64,000 nucleotides of DNA, from NCBI GenBank assembly GCA_018821435.1, contig JAHJME010000008.1, forward strand, positions 61,449 to 125,448, in the 5' to 3' direction. This stretch comes from Alphaproteobacteria bacterium (GTDB lineage: Bacteria > Pseudomonadota > Alphaproteobacteria > Caulobacterales > Caulobacteraceae). This document shows, piece by piece, positions 18,432 through 27,400 of the stretch. The translations under genes and the position numbers were made by a program. The number at the start of each line of letters is the position of its first letter. Within the stretch, counting starts at the first letter, position 1. Under the pieces are notes generated by a model. The model did not search any database and was not told where the DNA came from. It was given only the letters and a program-made list of their open reading frames with translations.

Positions 18432-18920
18432 GTGGTCGTCGTCGCCCTGGGCAGCAATCTTTCGGGCGGCTACGGCTCGTCCGAGGCTCTGCTGGAGGCG
18501 GCGCTGACCCGGTTCCCGGCGGTCGGCTTGAAAATCCTGAAACGGTCGTCCTGGTGGCGCTCGGCTGCCTGGCCCGACCCAATGGGTCCTGAGTACCGCA
18601 ACGGCGTCGCGCTTGTCGAGGCGCCGGGCGGGCCGCTCGAGGTGCTGCGCACGCTACGGGGCCTGGAGAGGGAAATGGGCCGGGAGCCGTCAGCCCGCAA
18701 TGCGCCCCGCACCCTGGACCTCGACCTCATCGCGCACGGCCGCGCGGTGCTGGACGACCCTGTCCTGACCCTGCCGCATCCCCGCGCCCACGAGCGCCTG
18801 TTCGTCATGGGACCCCTGGCCGAGATCGCCCCCGATTGGCTCCATCCCACCCTGGCCCGGACGGCGGCGATGCTGGCCGCGCGCGCCACGGTCGGGACCG
18901 ACGCCACGCCGATTTCATGA
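18432..18920 (+). CDS. folK: 2-amino-4-hydroxy-6-hydroxymethyldihydropteridine pyrophosphokinase
   Basis: HPPK transfers pyrophosphate from ATP to 6-hydroxymethyl-7,8-dihydropterin in folate synthesis. The 162-residue protein has VVVALGSNL at the N-terminus, EYRNGVALVE, and the signature RNAPRTLDLDLIAHG with the metal-binding aspartates, then LPHPRAHERLFVMGPLAEI. The start is a GTG at 18432; the frame is open a little further upstream, so the exact start is uncertain. No other folate gene is adjacent. Confidence 0.92.
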   Translation: MVVVALGSNLSGGYGSSEALLEAALTRFPAVGLKILKRSSWWRSAAWPDPMGPEYRNGVALVEAPGGPLEVLRTLRGLEREMGREPSARNAPRTLDLDLIAHGRAVLDDPVLTLPHPRAHERLFVMGPLAEIAPDWLHPTLARTAAMLAARATVGTDATPIS

Positions 18921-18981
18921 AAATGTCGGGTCCCTGGATGTCCATCCGTCCTTGGGACGCCAAAGCGACGAAAGGGACCCC

Positions 18982-19398
18982 ATGCGCTTCATGATCATCC
19001 GCAAGTCCGACGCCGACACCGAGGCCGGCGTCATGCCGACCGAAGAGCTCATCAGCGCGATGATGGACTACCATGAGCAGATGGGCCGCGACCTGAAGAT
19101 CCTGGCCGGCGACGGCCTGCACCCCAGCGCCAAGGGCGCCCGCGTCAAGTTCGAGGGCGGCAAGCCCATGGTGATCGACGGCCCGTTCACCGAGACCAAG
19201 GAGCTGATCGCCGGCTACAGCCTGGTCGAGGCCGATTCGCTGGCGCAGGTGCTGGACTGGGCGAAGCGCTGGCCCGCCATCTGCGGCGACGCCAACGTCG
19301 AACTGGAAATCCGCCAGATCTTCGACCCCGCCGATTTCGGCGACGCCTTCACCGCGGAGCTGCAGGATAAAGCCAGGCGGATCGGCTTGGGGGCTTAG
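18982..19398 (+). CDS. YCII-related (DGPF-domain) protein
   Basis: A 138-residue protein of the YCII/DGPF family. The hallmark VIDGPFTETKELIAGYSLVE is at about residues 67-86, within a dimeric alpha-beta barrel fold. These proteins often sit beside ECF sigma factors, but none is present here. An AAAGGGA ribosome-binding site precedes the ATG at 18982. Biochemical function is unknown. Confidence 0.85.
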   Translation: MRFMIIRKSDADTEAGVMPTEELISAMMDYHEQMGRDLKILAGDGLHPSAKGARVKFEGGKPMVIDGPFTETKELIAGYSLVEADSLAQVLDWAKRWPAICGDANVELEIRQIFDPADFGDAFTAELQDKARRIGLGA

Positions 19399-19406
19399 GT
19401 CATTGT

Positions 19407-19568
19407 CCTTCTCCCCTTGCGGGAGAAGGTGGCGGCCGAAGGCCGACGGATGAGGGGTCGCGCTCCAATATCCGAGTTCGGCGCTGTCCCGCCGCGATTC
19501 CTGAGAGGCCCGCACGACCCCTCATCCGACCTGCTTCGCAGGCCACCTTCTCCCACAAGGGGAGAAGG
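19407..19568. repeat. Palindromic intergenic repeat (family A)
   Basis: Two inverted arms fill the gap between the YCII gene and rpoZ. The left arm (19407-19460) begins CCTTCTCCCCTTGCGGGAG and ends GGATGAGGGGTCG; the right arm (19515-19568) is its approximate inverse complement. Each outer arm is itself a small palindrome. The same arms recur at 28771-29042, so this is a dispersed REP/BIME-like element. The long foldback could also act as a transcript end. Confidence 0.8.
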
Positions 19569-19663
19569 GCGGGGCGCCCCATCTTAGGCTGCGGCCTTTG
19601 CGGCGTTGCACAATGGCCTCCGAACCTCTATTTTCGCCGGTTCTATCCTAGCTGAGAGACTCC

Positions 19664-20023
19664 ATGGCCCGCGTCACCGTCGAAGACTGCATCCAAAAGG
19701 TGCCGAACCGCTTCAACCTCGTGTTGCTGTCCGCCCATCGTGCGCGCGCCGTTTCGGCTGGCGCGCCGCTGATGGTCGACCGCGACAACGACAAGAACCC
19801 GGTCGTGGCGCTTCGCGAGATCGCCGACGATGTGGTGGACGCCGAGGAACTCCGCGAGGCCCTGATCGCCTCGCTGCAACGCGTCGACGAACGCTCGGAA
19901 GCCGAGGAAGAGGCTGAAACCCTCGCCCTGCTGGCCGACCCGACCCACATGCAGATGAGCGAGCTCGAGCTCGTTCGCGCCCTGCAAAGCGACCGCGACG
20001 GCGGTCAGGAGGAGCGGTACTGA
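19664..20023 (+). CDS. rpoZ: DNA-directed RNA polymerase omega subunit
   Basis: The omega subunit, which supports assembly of RNA polymerase around beta-prime and in many proteobacteria takes part in ppGpp binding. [20 protein letters not shown] is the typical N-terminus, followed by [17 protein letters not shown]. At 119 residues it is longer than the E. coli protein (91), with an acidic C-terminal tail as in other alphaproteobacteria. It stands directly upstream of the (p)ppGpp synthetase/hydrolase gene, a widely conserved pairing. Confidence 0.95.
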   Translation: MARVTVEDCIQKVPNRFNLVLLSAHRARAVSAGAPLMVDRDNDKNPVVALREIADDVVDAEELREALIASLQRVDERSEAEEEAETLALLADPTHMQMSELELVRALQSDRDGGQEERY

Positions 20024-20109
20024 GCCCAGAGGGCACAGAACCACTCCTTAGAGAGGCGGCGACCGCAACCGCCGTCCCGCCTCTTGATACCCCTACGCCT
20101 GAGGCGCCG

Positions 20110-22326
20110 ATGCAGGCGCCGACCCTGGCCGGGAGCACCCGGCCCAAGATGCTTCGCCAGTTCGAGCTGATCGATAAGGTCCGCTCGTACGACCCGTCCG
20201 CGGATGAGGCGATGCTGAACCGCGCCTACGTCTACGCCATGCGCCAGCACGGGTCGCAGAAGCGGGCCTCCGGCGACCCCTATTTCGCCCACCCGATCGA
20301 GGTGGCGGGCATCCTCACCGACTACCGGCTCGACACCGAGACCATCGTCACGGCGCTGCTGCACGACGTCATCGAAGACACCGACGCCACCCGCGAGAAG
20401 ATCGAGGAGCTGTTCGGGGCCGAGGTCGCTGAACTGGTCGAGGGCGTCACCAAGCTCTCGAAGCTGGAACTCTCCCAGGAACACCTCCGCCAGGCCGAGA
20501 ATTTGCGGAAGTTCATCCTGGCGATCTCCAAGGACGTCCGCGTCCTGCTGGTGAAGCTGGCCGACCGTCTGCACAACATGCGGACGCTGCACTTCATCAA
20601 ACAGGCCGCCAAGCGCGAGCGGATCGCGCGCGAGACCCTGGACATCTACGCCCCCCTGGCCCGCTCCATCGGCGTGCACCGCATCTGCGAGGAGCTGGAG
20701 GAGCTGGCCTTCGCCCACCTGAACCCGGTGGGCCGCAACGCCATCCTGCGCCGCCTGGAAGTGCTCCGTGCCGAGCAGGGCGGGGCGGTTTCGGCGGTCA
20801 GCCAGGAAATCAACAACCGCCTCGCGGCCTCCGACATCCCGGCCCGGGTGTTCGGCCGCGAGAAGCACGCGTTTTCGATCTGGCGAAAGCTGCAGCGCAA
20901 ATCGATCGGCTTCTCGCAGCTCTCCGACATCTATGCGTTCCGGGTGATCGTCGACACCGAGGACGACTGCTACCGCGCCCTGGGCGTGATCCACCGCGCC
21001 TGGCCCAGCGTGCCCGAGCGGTTCAAGGACTACATCTCCACGCCCAAGCGGAACAACTACCGGTCCATCCACACCACGGTGGTCGGCTACAAGGGCATGC
21101 GCATCGAGATGCAGATCCGCACCGAGGCGATGGACCTGGTGGCGGAAGAGGGCGTGGCCGCCCACTGGAACTACAAGAACAAGTCCTACGGCTTCGACGT
21201 CGAGCATCAGAAGGCCGCCGGCGGCCGCGACCCGCTGGTCAACCTGCGCCACCTGGTCCAGGTGCTGGAGCACGGCGGCGACGCCGAGGAGCTGGTCGAG
21301 CACGCCAAGCTCGAGATGTATCTCGACCAGGTGTTCGTCTTCACGCCCAAGGGCCAGCTGGTCAGCCTGCCGCGCGGGGCCATGCCGCTGGACTTCGCCT
21401 ACGCCCTGCACACCGACCTGGGCGACACCACCGTCGGCGCCAAGATCAACGGCGAGCTGAAACCCCTGCGCACCGCCCTGACCAACGGCGACGTGGTAGA
21501 AGTGATCCGGGGCGGCAAGCCCGTGGTGCCGCCCGACTGGCGCTCGCTGACCGTCACCGGCCGCGCCCGCTCGGCCATCCGCCGCCACATCCGCCAGACC
21601 GAGCGCGAGGAATTCCTGCGCCTGGGCCGCGCCACCGTGGACCAGGCCTTCGAGGCCGCCGGCAAGAGCCGCAAGGACGTCTCTCTGCGTCCCGCCCTGG
21701 ATCGGTTCGCCGTCGCCAGCGAGGACGAGCTGTTCGACGCCGTCGGTCGCGGTCGCGCCACGCCCTCACAGGTGCTGGAAGCCGTCTTCCCGGGCCTCAA
21801 GGCCGCCGAGCGCGAAGCCGCCACCGCGCGCCGCCACATCCTGGAAGGCAAGACCGCCCGGCTCTACGTCCGGGGCGGCGGCCTGACCCCCGGCGTCACC
21901 ATCCACTTCGGCCAGTGCTGCTCGCCCGTGCCCGGCGACCGCATCGTCGGCATCCTGGAGGCGGACGGCCGCGGCCTGACCGTCCACACCATCGATTGCG
22001 AGAAGCTGGCCGAGTACGAGGACCGCGAGGAACTCTGGCGCGACCTGCAATGGACGCCCGAGGCCGAGCGCAACGCCATCGCCCGCGCGCGCCTGACCGC
22101 CACCATCCGCAACGCGCCGGGCGTCCTGGGCCAGGTCTGCACCGTCATCGGTGAGGCCGGCGGCAACATCGTCAATCTACGAATGCATCATCGCCAGTCC
22201 GATTTCTTCGACGTGGACATCGACGTCGACGTCAACGACGCCCGCCACCTCACCCACATCACCGCCGCGCTCCGCGCCAACCCCAGCGTCGAAGAGGTCG
22301 AGCGGACGAAGGGCGAAGTCCGCTAG
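20110..22326 (+). CDS. spoT: Bifunctional (p)ppGpp synthetase/hydrolase (SpoT/Rel)
   Basis: The stringent-response enzyme, up to 738 residues. The hydrolase HD domain has LLHDVIEDT (His85-Asp86), and YFAHPIEVA precedes it. The synthetase region has REKHAFSIWRKLQRK and the Mg/pyrophosphate-site region SDIYAFRVIVDTEDDCY. TGS (VFTPKGQLVSLPRGAMPLDF) and C-terminal ACT (TIRNAPGVLGQVCTVIGEAG) domains follow. Both catalytic halves look intact, as expected where one long RSH protein does both jobs. A start at 20149 (MLRQFELIDKV) is equally possible and closer to the usual N-terminus. Confidence 0.95.
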   Translation: MQAPTLAGSTRPKMLRQFELIDKVRSYDPSADEAMLNRAYVYAMRQHGSQKRASGDPYFAHPIEVAGILTDYRLDTETIVTALLHDVIEDTDATREKIEELFGAEVAELVEGVTKLSKLELSQEHLRQAENLRKFILAISKDVRVLLVKLADRLHNMRTLHFIKQAAKRERIARETLDIYAPLARSIGVHRICEELEELAFAHLNPVGRNAILRRLEVLRAEQGGAVSAVSQEINNRLAASDIPARVFGREKHAFSIWRKLQRKSIGFSQLSDIYAFRVIVDTEDDCYRALGVIHRAWPSVPERFKDYISTPKRNNYRSIHTTVVGYKGMRIEMQIRTEAMDLVAEEGVAAHWNYKNKSYGFDVEHQKAAGGRDPLVNLRHLVQVLEHGGDAEELVEHAKLEMYLDQVFVFTPKGQLVSLPRGAMPLDFAYALHTDLGDTTVGAKINGELKPLRTALTNGDVVEVIRGGKPVVPPDWRSLTVTGRARSAIRRHIRQTEREEFLRLGRATVDQAFEAAGKSRKDVSLRPALDRFAVASEDELFDAVGRGRATPSQVLEAVFPGLKAAEREAATARRHILEGKTARLYVRGGGLTPGVTIHFGQCCSPVPGDRIVGILEADGRGLTVHTIDCEKLAEYEDREELWRDLQWTPEAERNAIARARLTATIRNAPGVLGQVCTVIGEAGGNIVNLRMHHRQSDFFDVDIDVDVNDARHLTHITAALRANPSVEEVERTKGEVR

Positions 22327-23471
22327 TCGTCGATCATCACCACGCCGGTGATTTCCTCGCGGTAGCGCTTCTCTTCCTGCCAGTGGCGGAGGATGCCCGT
22401 GAGGATGTAGGGCGGCACCCAGTCGAAATCCTCGTGGTGCGCGCCGGCCAGGTAGAGCGGGGTGATCGACTTGTAGTTCTGCTCGATGATCGCCTCGCAG
22501 TACGAGCGGATCGTCGAGCGGTCGGTGGAGACCTCGCCCAGCCGCCGGTCCTCGGCGTCCAGCCGCTGGCGGCCGACCGGGATCCACAGGGTGGGGTAGG
22601 GCTGGTCGTCGATCACGCCCTTCAGCTTGTCCTTGCCCGACAGGTGCAGGCGCAGCGGCCCCACCTTGCGCGTGTAGGCGCCGGTCAGCAGGAACGCCAG
22701 GTCCACCGAGACGATCAGCCGGTTCGGGCTGGCCCACGACGTCAGGCGGAAGCCGGTGTCGATCGACGGCCCGACGAACTCCCGGGTGATCGAGGGGTTC
22801 TCGGGGTTGGCGTAGAACTCCTCGCGGATCTCGGCCTGGCTCAGCACCGGGTCCTGCACGTCGGACCAGGCCGTGCCGCGGCGGAAGAAGATCTCGGCGT
22901 TGGGCACCGGGAACAGGCCGATCCAGGCCGTGGACTTCACGTCCAGGTGCTTGGAGGCCTCGTCGCGCGAGCCGCGGTACTCGTTGAGGGTCGCCAGCCA
23001 CACGTGCATCAGGGCGTGCGCGTGGCTCAGGCTCTGCAGCTCGCAGACGTAGAGCAGCTCGTCGCCGTTGCTTTTCCAGAACTCCGGCGCCGGCAGGCCG
23101 TCGTCCAGGCCACCCGAAAACTCGCGGTACTGCCTCTGAAGAATGTAGTCGAAGTTACGGTAAAACGTGACGATTTCCGGCCGCCACGTATGCCGCGACT
23201 GCTTGTAGGGGGTCGAGCCCACCATATCGACGCTGAGGAACAGTCGCAGGCGCGGCTTCAGGCCCTCGGGGAATTCCGGCGGGAACACCTTGCGGTCGTG
23301 CAGCGCGGGGAGTTCGGCCATCACCGACGGTCCAGCCGCGCTCTCGCCCTCGGGCAACGCGGTGGCGTTGGTGGCGGCTGGATGCCGCCCGGTGGCCGTA
23401 GATCTTGCATCCATAGGGGGTCTGGAGAGCCTTGGTTGGCGGCCTGCAGCAACGGAGGTATCAGCGTGCAT
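22323..23471 (-). CDS. Divergent class III nucleotidyl cyclase-like protein
   Basis: A protein of up to 382 residues with no annotation I can name. Three segments look like a class III cyclase core: LFLSVDMVGST (first metal aspartate, Asp82), FWKSNGDELLYVCEL (second, Asp137), and GPSIDTGFRLTSWASPNRLI, which sits where classical cyclases have GDAVNxAxRL. Similar sequences occur in pyrimidine-cyclase-like proteins. The first 50 residues look unstructured, so an internal start at 23321 is possible. No transmembrane helix is seen. It faces spoT tail to tail (4-bp overlap) and is divergent from pyrE. No effector gene is adjacent. The fold call is an inference from motifs. Confidence 0.55.
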   Translation of the reverse strand: MHADTSVAAGRQPRLSRPPMDARSTATGRHPAATNATALPEGESAAGPSVMAELPALHDRKVFPPEFPEGLKPRLRLFLSVDMVGSTPYKQSRHTWRPEIVTFYRNFDYILQRQYREFSGGLDDGLPAPEFWKSNGDELLYVCELQSLSHAHALMHVWLATLNEYRGSRDEASKHLDVKSTAWIGLFPVPNAEIFFRRGTAWSDVQDPVLSQAEIREEFYANPENPSITREFVGPSIDTGFRLTSWASPNRLIVSVDLAFLLTGAYTRKVGPLRLHLSGKDKLKGVIDDQPYPTLWIPVGRQRLDAEDRRLGEVSTDRSTIRSYCEAIIEQNYKSITPLYLAGAHHEDFDWVPPYILTGILRHWQEEKRYREEITGVVMIDD

Positions 23472-23506
23472 TGTCTCACTGAGTTGTTGCCGAGAAGCGA
23501 ACGCCC

Positions 23507-24091
23507 ATGAATTCAGATGACGTGCTCGACGAGTTCCGCGCCGCCGGCGCCCTCCGGGAGGGCCATTTCATTCTCGCGTCGGGCCGCCATAGCCCCATGT
23601 TCCTGCAAAAGAATCTGGTCTTCCAGTACGCCGACCGCACGGAGCGTCTCTGCCGGGCGCTGGCCGCCAAGATCGAGGCGCAGTTCGGCAAGCCGGACGT
23701 GATCGTGGCCCCGGCCGTCGGCGCGATCATCCCGGGCTACGAGGTCGCCCGCGCCATGGGCGTGCCCTCGATCTACGTCGAGCGCGAGGACGGCGGCTTC
23801 AAGCTGCGCCGCGCCTTCAAGATCGCCCCCGGCGCCAAGGTCGTGGTGGTGGAGGACGTGATCACCACCGGCGGGTCCTTCCGCGAGGCCGTCGAGCCCA
23901 TCGAGGCCGCCGGCGGCGTGGTGGTCTGTTGCGCCTGCATCGTCGACCGCTCGGGCGGCAAGGCCCAGGTGGGCTGGCCCCTGGTGGCGCTGGCGACCGT
24001 GGACGTGCCGTCCTACGCCCCCGACGAGATCCCGCCCGAACTGGCGGCGCTCCCGGCCGAGGAGCCGGGTTCGAAGAGGTTGCGCGCGTGA
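23507..24091 (+). CDS. pyrE: Orotate phosphoribosyltransferase
   Basis: Pyrimidine synthesis enzyme converting orotate and PRPP to OMP. The 194-residue protein has [17 protein letters not shown] near the start and the PRPP-binding loop [13 protein letters not shown] at residues 112-124. This length and style match the alphaproteobacterial/archaeal-type PyrE. Its start is 35 bp from the divergent cyclase-like gene. A palindromic repeat separates it from pdxJ. Confidence 0.94.
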   Translation: MNSDDVLDEFRAAGALREGHFILASGRHSPMFLQKNLVFQYADRTERLCRALAAKIEAQFGKPDVIVAPAVGAIIPGYEVARAMGVPSIYVEREDGGFKLRRAFKIAPGAKVVVVEDVITTGGSFREAVEPIEAAGGVVVCCACIVDRSGGKAQVGWPLVALATVDVPSYAPDEIPPELAALPAEEPGSKRLRA

Positions 24092-24098
24092 TGAAGCT

Positions 24099-24204
24099 AC
24101 TCATCCTCGCGCATGCGGGGACCCAGACTTGCTTGCCAGGCCTGGACTCCCGCCGCTTCGCCCCAAACATAAGCCTGGGCCCCCGCATGCGCGGGGGTGA
24201 GTAA
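24099..24204. repeat. Palindromic intergenic repeat (family B)
   Basis: Inverted arms about 30 bp long lie between pyrE and pdxJ. The left arm holds CTCGCGCATGCGGGGACCCAG and the right arm CCTGGGCCCCCGCATGCGCG; the outer ends read TACTCA and TGAGTA. The sequence differs from the other repeat families in the window. It occupies nearly the whole gap. Confidence 0.75.
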
Positions 24205-24212
24205 GGTGATGA

Positions 24213-24971
24213 ATGTCCCGACTTAGACTCGGCGTGAACATCGACCACGTCGCCACGGTGCGGAACGCGCGGGGCGAGGGATATCCCGATCCCGTGCGCG
24301 CCGCCGAGATGGCCCTGGCCGCAGGGGCCGACGGCATCACCGCCCACCTGCGCGAGGATCGCCGGCACATCTCCGACGCCGACATCGACGCCCTGGCCGC
24401 CATCTGCCGCCGCCGTGGCCGTCCGCTCAACTTCGAATGCGCCGTGACGCCGGAGATGGAAGCCATCGCGCTGGCCCACCTGCCGCACGCCGCCTGCCTG
24501 GTGCCCGAGCGCCGGGAGGAGGTGACCACCGAGGGCGGCCTGGACGTCGTGAAGGGCCACAACGTCATCGCCCCCGTGGTGCGGCGCATGGTCGAGGCCG
24601 GCATCCGCGTCTCGGCCTTCATCGACGCCGACCTTGCCCAGGTGGCCGCCGCCAAGTCGGTCGGCGCCCAGGTGATCGAGCTGCACACCGGCGCCTACTG
24701 CGAGGCGGTCCGCGAGCGGCGGCCCCAGGCCGACGCCCTGCTGGCCAACCTCAAGGCCGCCACCGCCGAAGCCCACCGCCTGGGCCTGGAGGTCCACGCC
24801 GGCCACGGCATCGACTACGAGACGGTGAAGCCCATCGCCGCGATCCCGGAGCTGATGGAGCTCAACATCGGCCACTTCCTGATCGGCGAAGCTATCTTCA
24901 TCGGCCTTGGCCCCGCTATCCAGCGCATGCGCGCGCTGATGGACGAAGCTCGCGCGAGCCAAGCCGCGTGA
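24213..24971 (+). CDS. pdxJ: Pyridoxine 5'-phosphate synthase
   Basis: The last step of DXP-dependent vitamin B6 synthesis: closes the pyridine ring from 3-amino-2-oxopropyl phosphate and deoxyxylulose phosphate. The 252-residue TIM barrel starts [17 protein letters not shown], and has [37 protein letters not shown] and GHGIDYETV, all PdxJ signatures. Its stop overlaps the acpS start (GTGA), as in many proteobacterial pdxJ-acpS operons. Confidence 0.96.
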   Translation: MSRLRLGVNIDHVATVRNARGEGYPDPVRAAEMALAAGADGITAHLREDRRHISDADIDALAAICRRRGRPLNFECAVTPEMEAIALAHLPHAACLVPERREEVTTEGGLDVVKGHNVIAPVVRRMVEAGIRVSAFIDADLAQVAAAKSVGAQVIELHTGAYCEAVRERRPQADALLANLKAATAEAHRLGLEVHAGHGIDYETVKPIAAIPELMELNIGHFLIGEAIFIGLGPAIQRMRALMDEARASQAA

Positions 24972-25366
24972 TCCTGGGCCTGGGCTCCGACCTCTCCGAC
25001 ATCCGCCGCATCCAGGCCAGCCTCGATCGCTTCGGCGACCGCTTCAAGGAACGCATCTTCACCGACCTGGAGCGCAGCCGCTCGGACCGGAAGGTCGACG
25101 CCGCCGCCAGCTACGCCAAGCGCTTCGCCGCCAAGGAGGCCTGCGCCAAGGCCCTGGGCACCGGCATGCGCCGGGGCGTCTTCTGGCGCGACATGGGCGT
25201 GGTCAACATGCGATCGGGCCAGCCGACGATGGAGCTGACCGGCGGCGCGCTGGTGCGCCTGAACGAGATGACCCCGCCCGGCATGAAGGCGGTCATCCAC
25301 CTCAGCCTCACCGACGACCATCCCTACGCCCAGGCCTTCGTGATCATCGAGGCGTTGCCGGCGTAA
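24968..25366 (+). CDS. acpS: Holo-[acyl-carrier-protein] synthase
   Basis: Transfers 4'-phosphopantetheine from CoA to acyl carrier protein. The 132-residue protein begins [15 protein letters not shown] (Mg-binding Asp8) and has the signature [16 protein letters not shown] with the conserved glutamate, then [16 protein letters not shown]. The start is a GTG at 24968 overlapping the pdxJ stop by 4 bp. In many genomes acpS is followed by lepB-rnc-era; here a 3.9-kb accessory insertion separates them. Confidence 0.95.
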   Translation: MILGLGSDLSDIRRIQASLDRFGDRFKERIFTDLERSRSDRKVDAAASYAKRFAAKEACAKALGTGMRRGVFWRDMGVVNMRSGQPTMELTGGALVRLNEMTPPGMKAVIHLSLTDDHPYAQAFVIIEALPA

Positions 25367-25377
25367 CGGCACGTTGA

Positions 25378-25580
25378 ATGAGGGCGCGCTGCGCGACCCG
25401 GCGCCTTGCGCGCCGCAGGCGCTGTCATTCGACCACGAACCACACGAACCACACGAACGCGTTCAAGGACCCGCAGCCTCGCCAGCAGCAAGGGCTGTTC
25501 GTGTGGTTCGTGTGGTTCGTGGTAAATCTAGCGGCGCTGACGCGCCCTTGCGGCTGAACCGCTCGCACGATCCCTCATCC
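25378..25580. repeat. Composite palindromic repeat with perfect 27-bp inverted arms
   Basis: An outer pair (ATGAGGG at 25378-25384, CCCTCAT at 25572-25578) encloses a perfect 27-bp inverted repeat (25432-25458 and 25497-25523, 38-bp spacer). Each inner arm is a near-tandem 9-mer (ACCACACGA register). Related inner arms occur at 28873-28953 and related outer ends in the family A elements, so these are mosaics of the same parts. No gene is seen in this gap. Confidence 0.85.
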
Positions 25581-25650
25581 GCCCAGCGCCCTTCCAGTCG
25601 ACTGCCCCAACGTCACGGCGCCACCACCCCGCCCATCAGCGGAGGCGTGT

Positions 25651-26829
25651 ATGAGTTCGGTCAGCGAAGCCCAGGTCCAGGCCATCACCGCGAAGGTCGA
25701 GGCCTTCGTCCGTGACGTGGTCGCCCCCTACGAGAAGGACCCGCGCTGCGGCGCCCACGGCCCCTCCGAGGATCTGGTCGTCGAGCTGCGCGCCCTGGCT
25801 CGCAAAGCCGGCGTGCTGACGCCCCACATCCTGGCCGACGGCGCCCACCTCAGCCAGCGCCAGACCGCCGTGGTGCTGCAGGCCTCGGGCCTGTCGCCGT
25901 TGGGTCCCGTGGCGGTCAACACCGCCGCGCCGGACGAGGGCAACATGTACCTGCTGGGCAAGGTGGCCTCGCCCGAGCAGAAGGCGCGCTTCCTGGCGCC
26001 GCTGGTCGAGGGCCGCGCCCGCTCGGCGTTCTTCATGACCGAACCGGCGGAGGAGGGCGGCGCGGGCTCCGATCCGTCGATGATGCAGACCACGGCCCGC
26101 CTGGACGGCAACCACTGGGTGATCGAGGGGCGCAAGGCGTTCATCACCGGCGCCGATGGCGCGGGCGTCGGCATCGTCATGGCCAAGACCGACGATGGCG
26201 CGACCCTGTTCCTGGTCGATCTGCCCGACCCCGCCGTCCGCATCGAGCGGGTGCTCGACACCATCGACAGCTCCATGCCCGGCGGCCACGCCATCATCAG
26301 CCTGGACGGCCTGCGCGTCCCCGCCGACCAGATGCTGGGCGCCAGCGGCGAAGGGTTCAAATACGCCCAGATTCGCCTGTCGCCGGCCCGCCTGTCCCAC
26401 TGCATGCGCTGGTACGGCGCCTGCGTCCGCGCCAACGAGATCGCCACCGCCTATGCCGTCAAGCGCCACGCCTTCGGCAAGCCGCTGATCGACCACGAGG
26501 GCGTGGGCTTCCAACTGGCCGACAACCTCATCGACCTGAAGCAGGCCGAGCTGATGATCGACTGGTGCGCCGGGGTGCTGGACACCGGCGTCCTGGGCAC
26601 GGCCGAAAGTTCGATGGCCAAGGTCGCGGTGTCCGAGGCGCTGTTCCGGATCGCCGACCGCTGCGTCCAGGTGATGGGCGGCACGGGCGTCAGCGGCGAC
26701 ACCATCGTCGAGCAGGTGTTCCGCGAGCTGCGCGCCTTCCGCATCTACGACGGGCCGACCGAGGTCCACAAATGGTCCCTGGCCAAGAAGATCAAGCGCG
26801 ACGCCCTGCACGCGGCGAAGGCGGGCTAG
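25651..26829 (+). CDS. Acyl-CoA dehydrogenase family protein
   Basis: A flavoprotein of 392 residues that should alpha,beta-dehydrogenate an acyl-CoA. FFMTEPAEEGGAGSDPSMMQ and ITGADGAGVGIVMAK are in the FAD/substrate-binding middle domain, and VQVMGGTGVSGDTIVEQVFR plus FRIYDGPTEVH are in the C-terminal helical domain. YDGPTEVH, in place of YEGT, resembles the ACAD10/11-like branch, so the catalytic base may differ from short/medium-chain enzymes. The gene stands alone between repeats and has no beta-oxidation neighbours. Confidence 0.9.
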   Translation: MSSVSEAQVQAITAKVEAFVRDVVAPYEKDPRCGAHGPSEDLVVELRALARKAGVLTPHILADGAHLSQRQTAVVLQASGLSPLGPVAVNTAAPDEGNMYLLGKVASPEQKARFLAPLVEGRARSAFFMTEPAEEGGAGSDPSMMQTTARLDGNHWVIEGRKAFITGADGAGVGIVMAKTDDGATLFLVDLPDPAVRIERVLDTIDSSMPGGHAIISLDGLRVPADQMLGASGEGFKYAQIRLSPARLSHCMRWYGACVRANEIATAYAVKRHAFGKPLIDHEGVGFQLADNLIDLKQAELMIDWCAGVLDTGVLGTAESSMAKVAVSEALFRIADRCVQVMGGTGVSGDTIVEQVFRELRAFRIYDGPTEVHKWSLAKKIKRDALHAAKAG

Positions 26830-26885
26830 TTCCAACGGCGGCGGCGCGGGTCTAGGCTCTCCCAAAATATGTTGGGAGGATTGTC

Positions 26886-27209
26886 ATGCGTCACCTGTTC
26901 GCCGCCGCCTTCGCCGTCCTGGCCCTCGCCACGCCGGCCGCCGCCGACACCCTGCAGGAGGTCACCACCAAGGGGATCATTCTGAGCGCCCAGGGCATGG
27001 ATATCGATGTGAAGTATACGCCCGACGGCAAGTTCACCGCCATGGACGGCCAAGTGGTCGGCGAGTGGCGCATCGACGGCGACAAGCTCTGCACGAAGTC
27101 GAATTTCGACCCGAACGAGCAGTGCGTCGCCTATCCCAAGGACAAGAAGTCCGGCGACAGCTTCGAGATCACCAGCCCGCAGGGCACGGCCACGATCAAG
27201 ATCAAGTAG
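26886..27209 (+). CDS. Small secreted protein of unknown function
   Basis: A 107-residue protein with a clear signal peptide (HLFAAAFAVLALATPAAADT). The mature part looks like a short beta-rich domain (VKYTPDGKFTAMDGQVVGEW, CTKSNFDPNEQCVAYPKDKK) with two cysteines that may form a disulfide. I do not recognise the family. GGGAGG lies just upstream of the ATG. It follows the acyl-CoA dehydrogenase by 56 bp. Confidence 0.72.
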   Translation: MRHLFAAAFAVLALATPAAADTLQEVTTKGIILSAQGMDIDVKYTPDGKFTAMDGQVVGEWRIDGDKLCTKSNFDPNEQCVAYPKDKKSGDSFEITSPQGTATIKIK

Positions 27210-27230
27210 CGCAGCGCCGCTCCCTCAATC

Positions 27231-27377
27231 GGTGTCATCCCGGTTTCGCCGCCAGGCGAAGACCGGGACCCCGATGTGTTGAGTTCGGCTACGGTCGCGG
27301 CGGCGCCGCTGCGCGACACCTTCAGCGGACGTGATCGGGGTCCCGGTCTTTGGCGACGCCAAAACCGGGATGACACC
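27231..27377. repeat. Palindromic intergenic repeat (family C)
   Basis: Inverted arms of about 44 bp. The left arm runs from GGTGTCATCCCGGTTTCGCC (27231) to GACCCCGAT-like sequence near 27274; the right arm runs from ATCGGGGTCCCGGTCTTTGG (27334) to GATGACACC (27377). It sits between two convergent genes, where a foldback could also serve as a bidirectional transcript end. Confidence 0.8.
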
Positions 27378-27400
27378 GGTGAGGTGGCCGGGCCGGTGAG

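Noticed and set aside
22323..23471. A complete Pycsar defence system around the cyclase-like gene
   Set aside because: No PycTM or TIR effector is adjacent; neighbours are spoT and pyrE. The four-TM protein of the island is 13 kb away and belongs to another operon.
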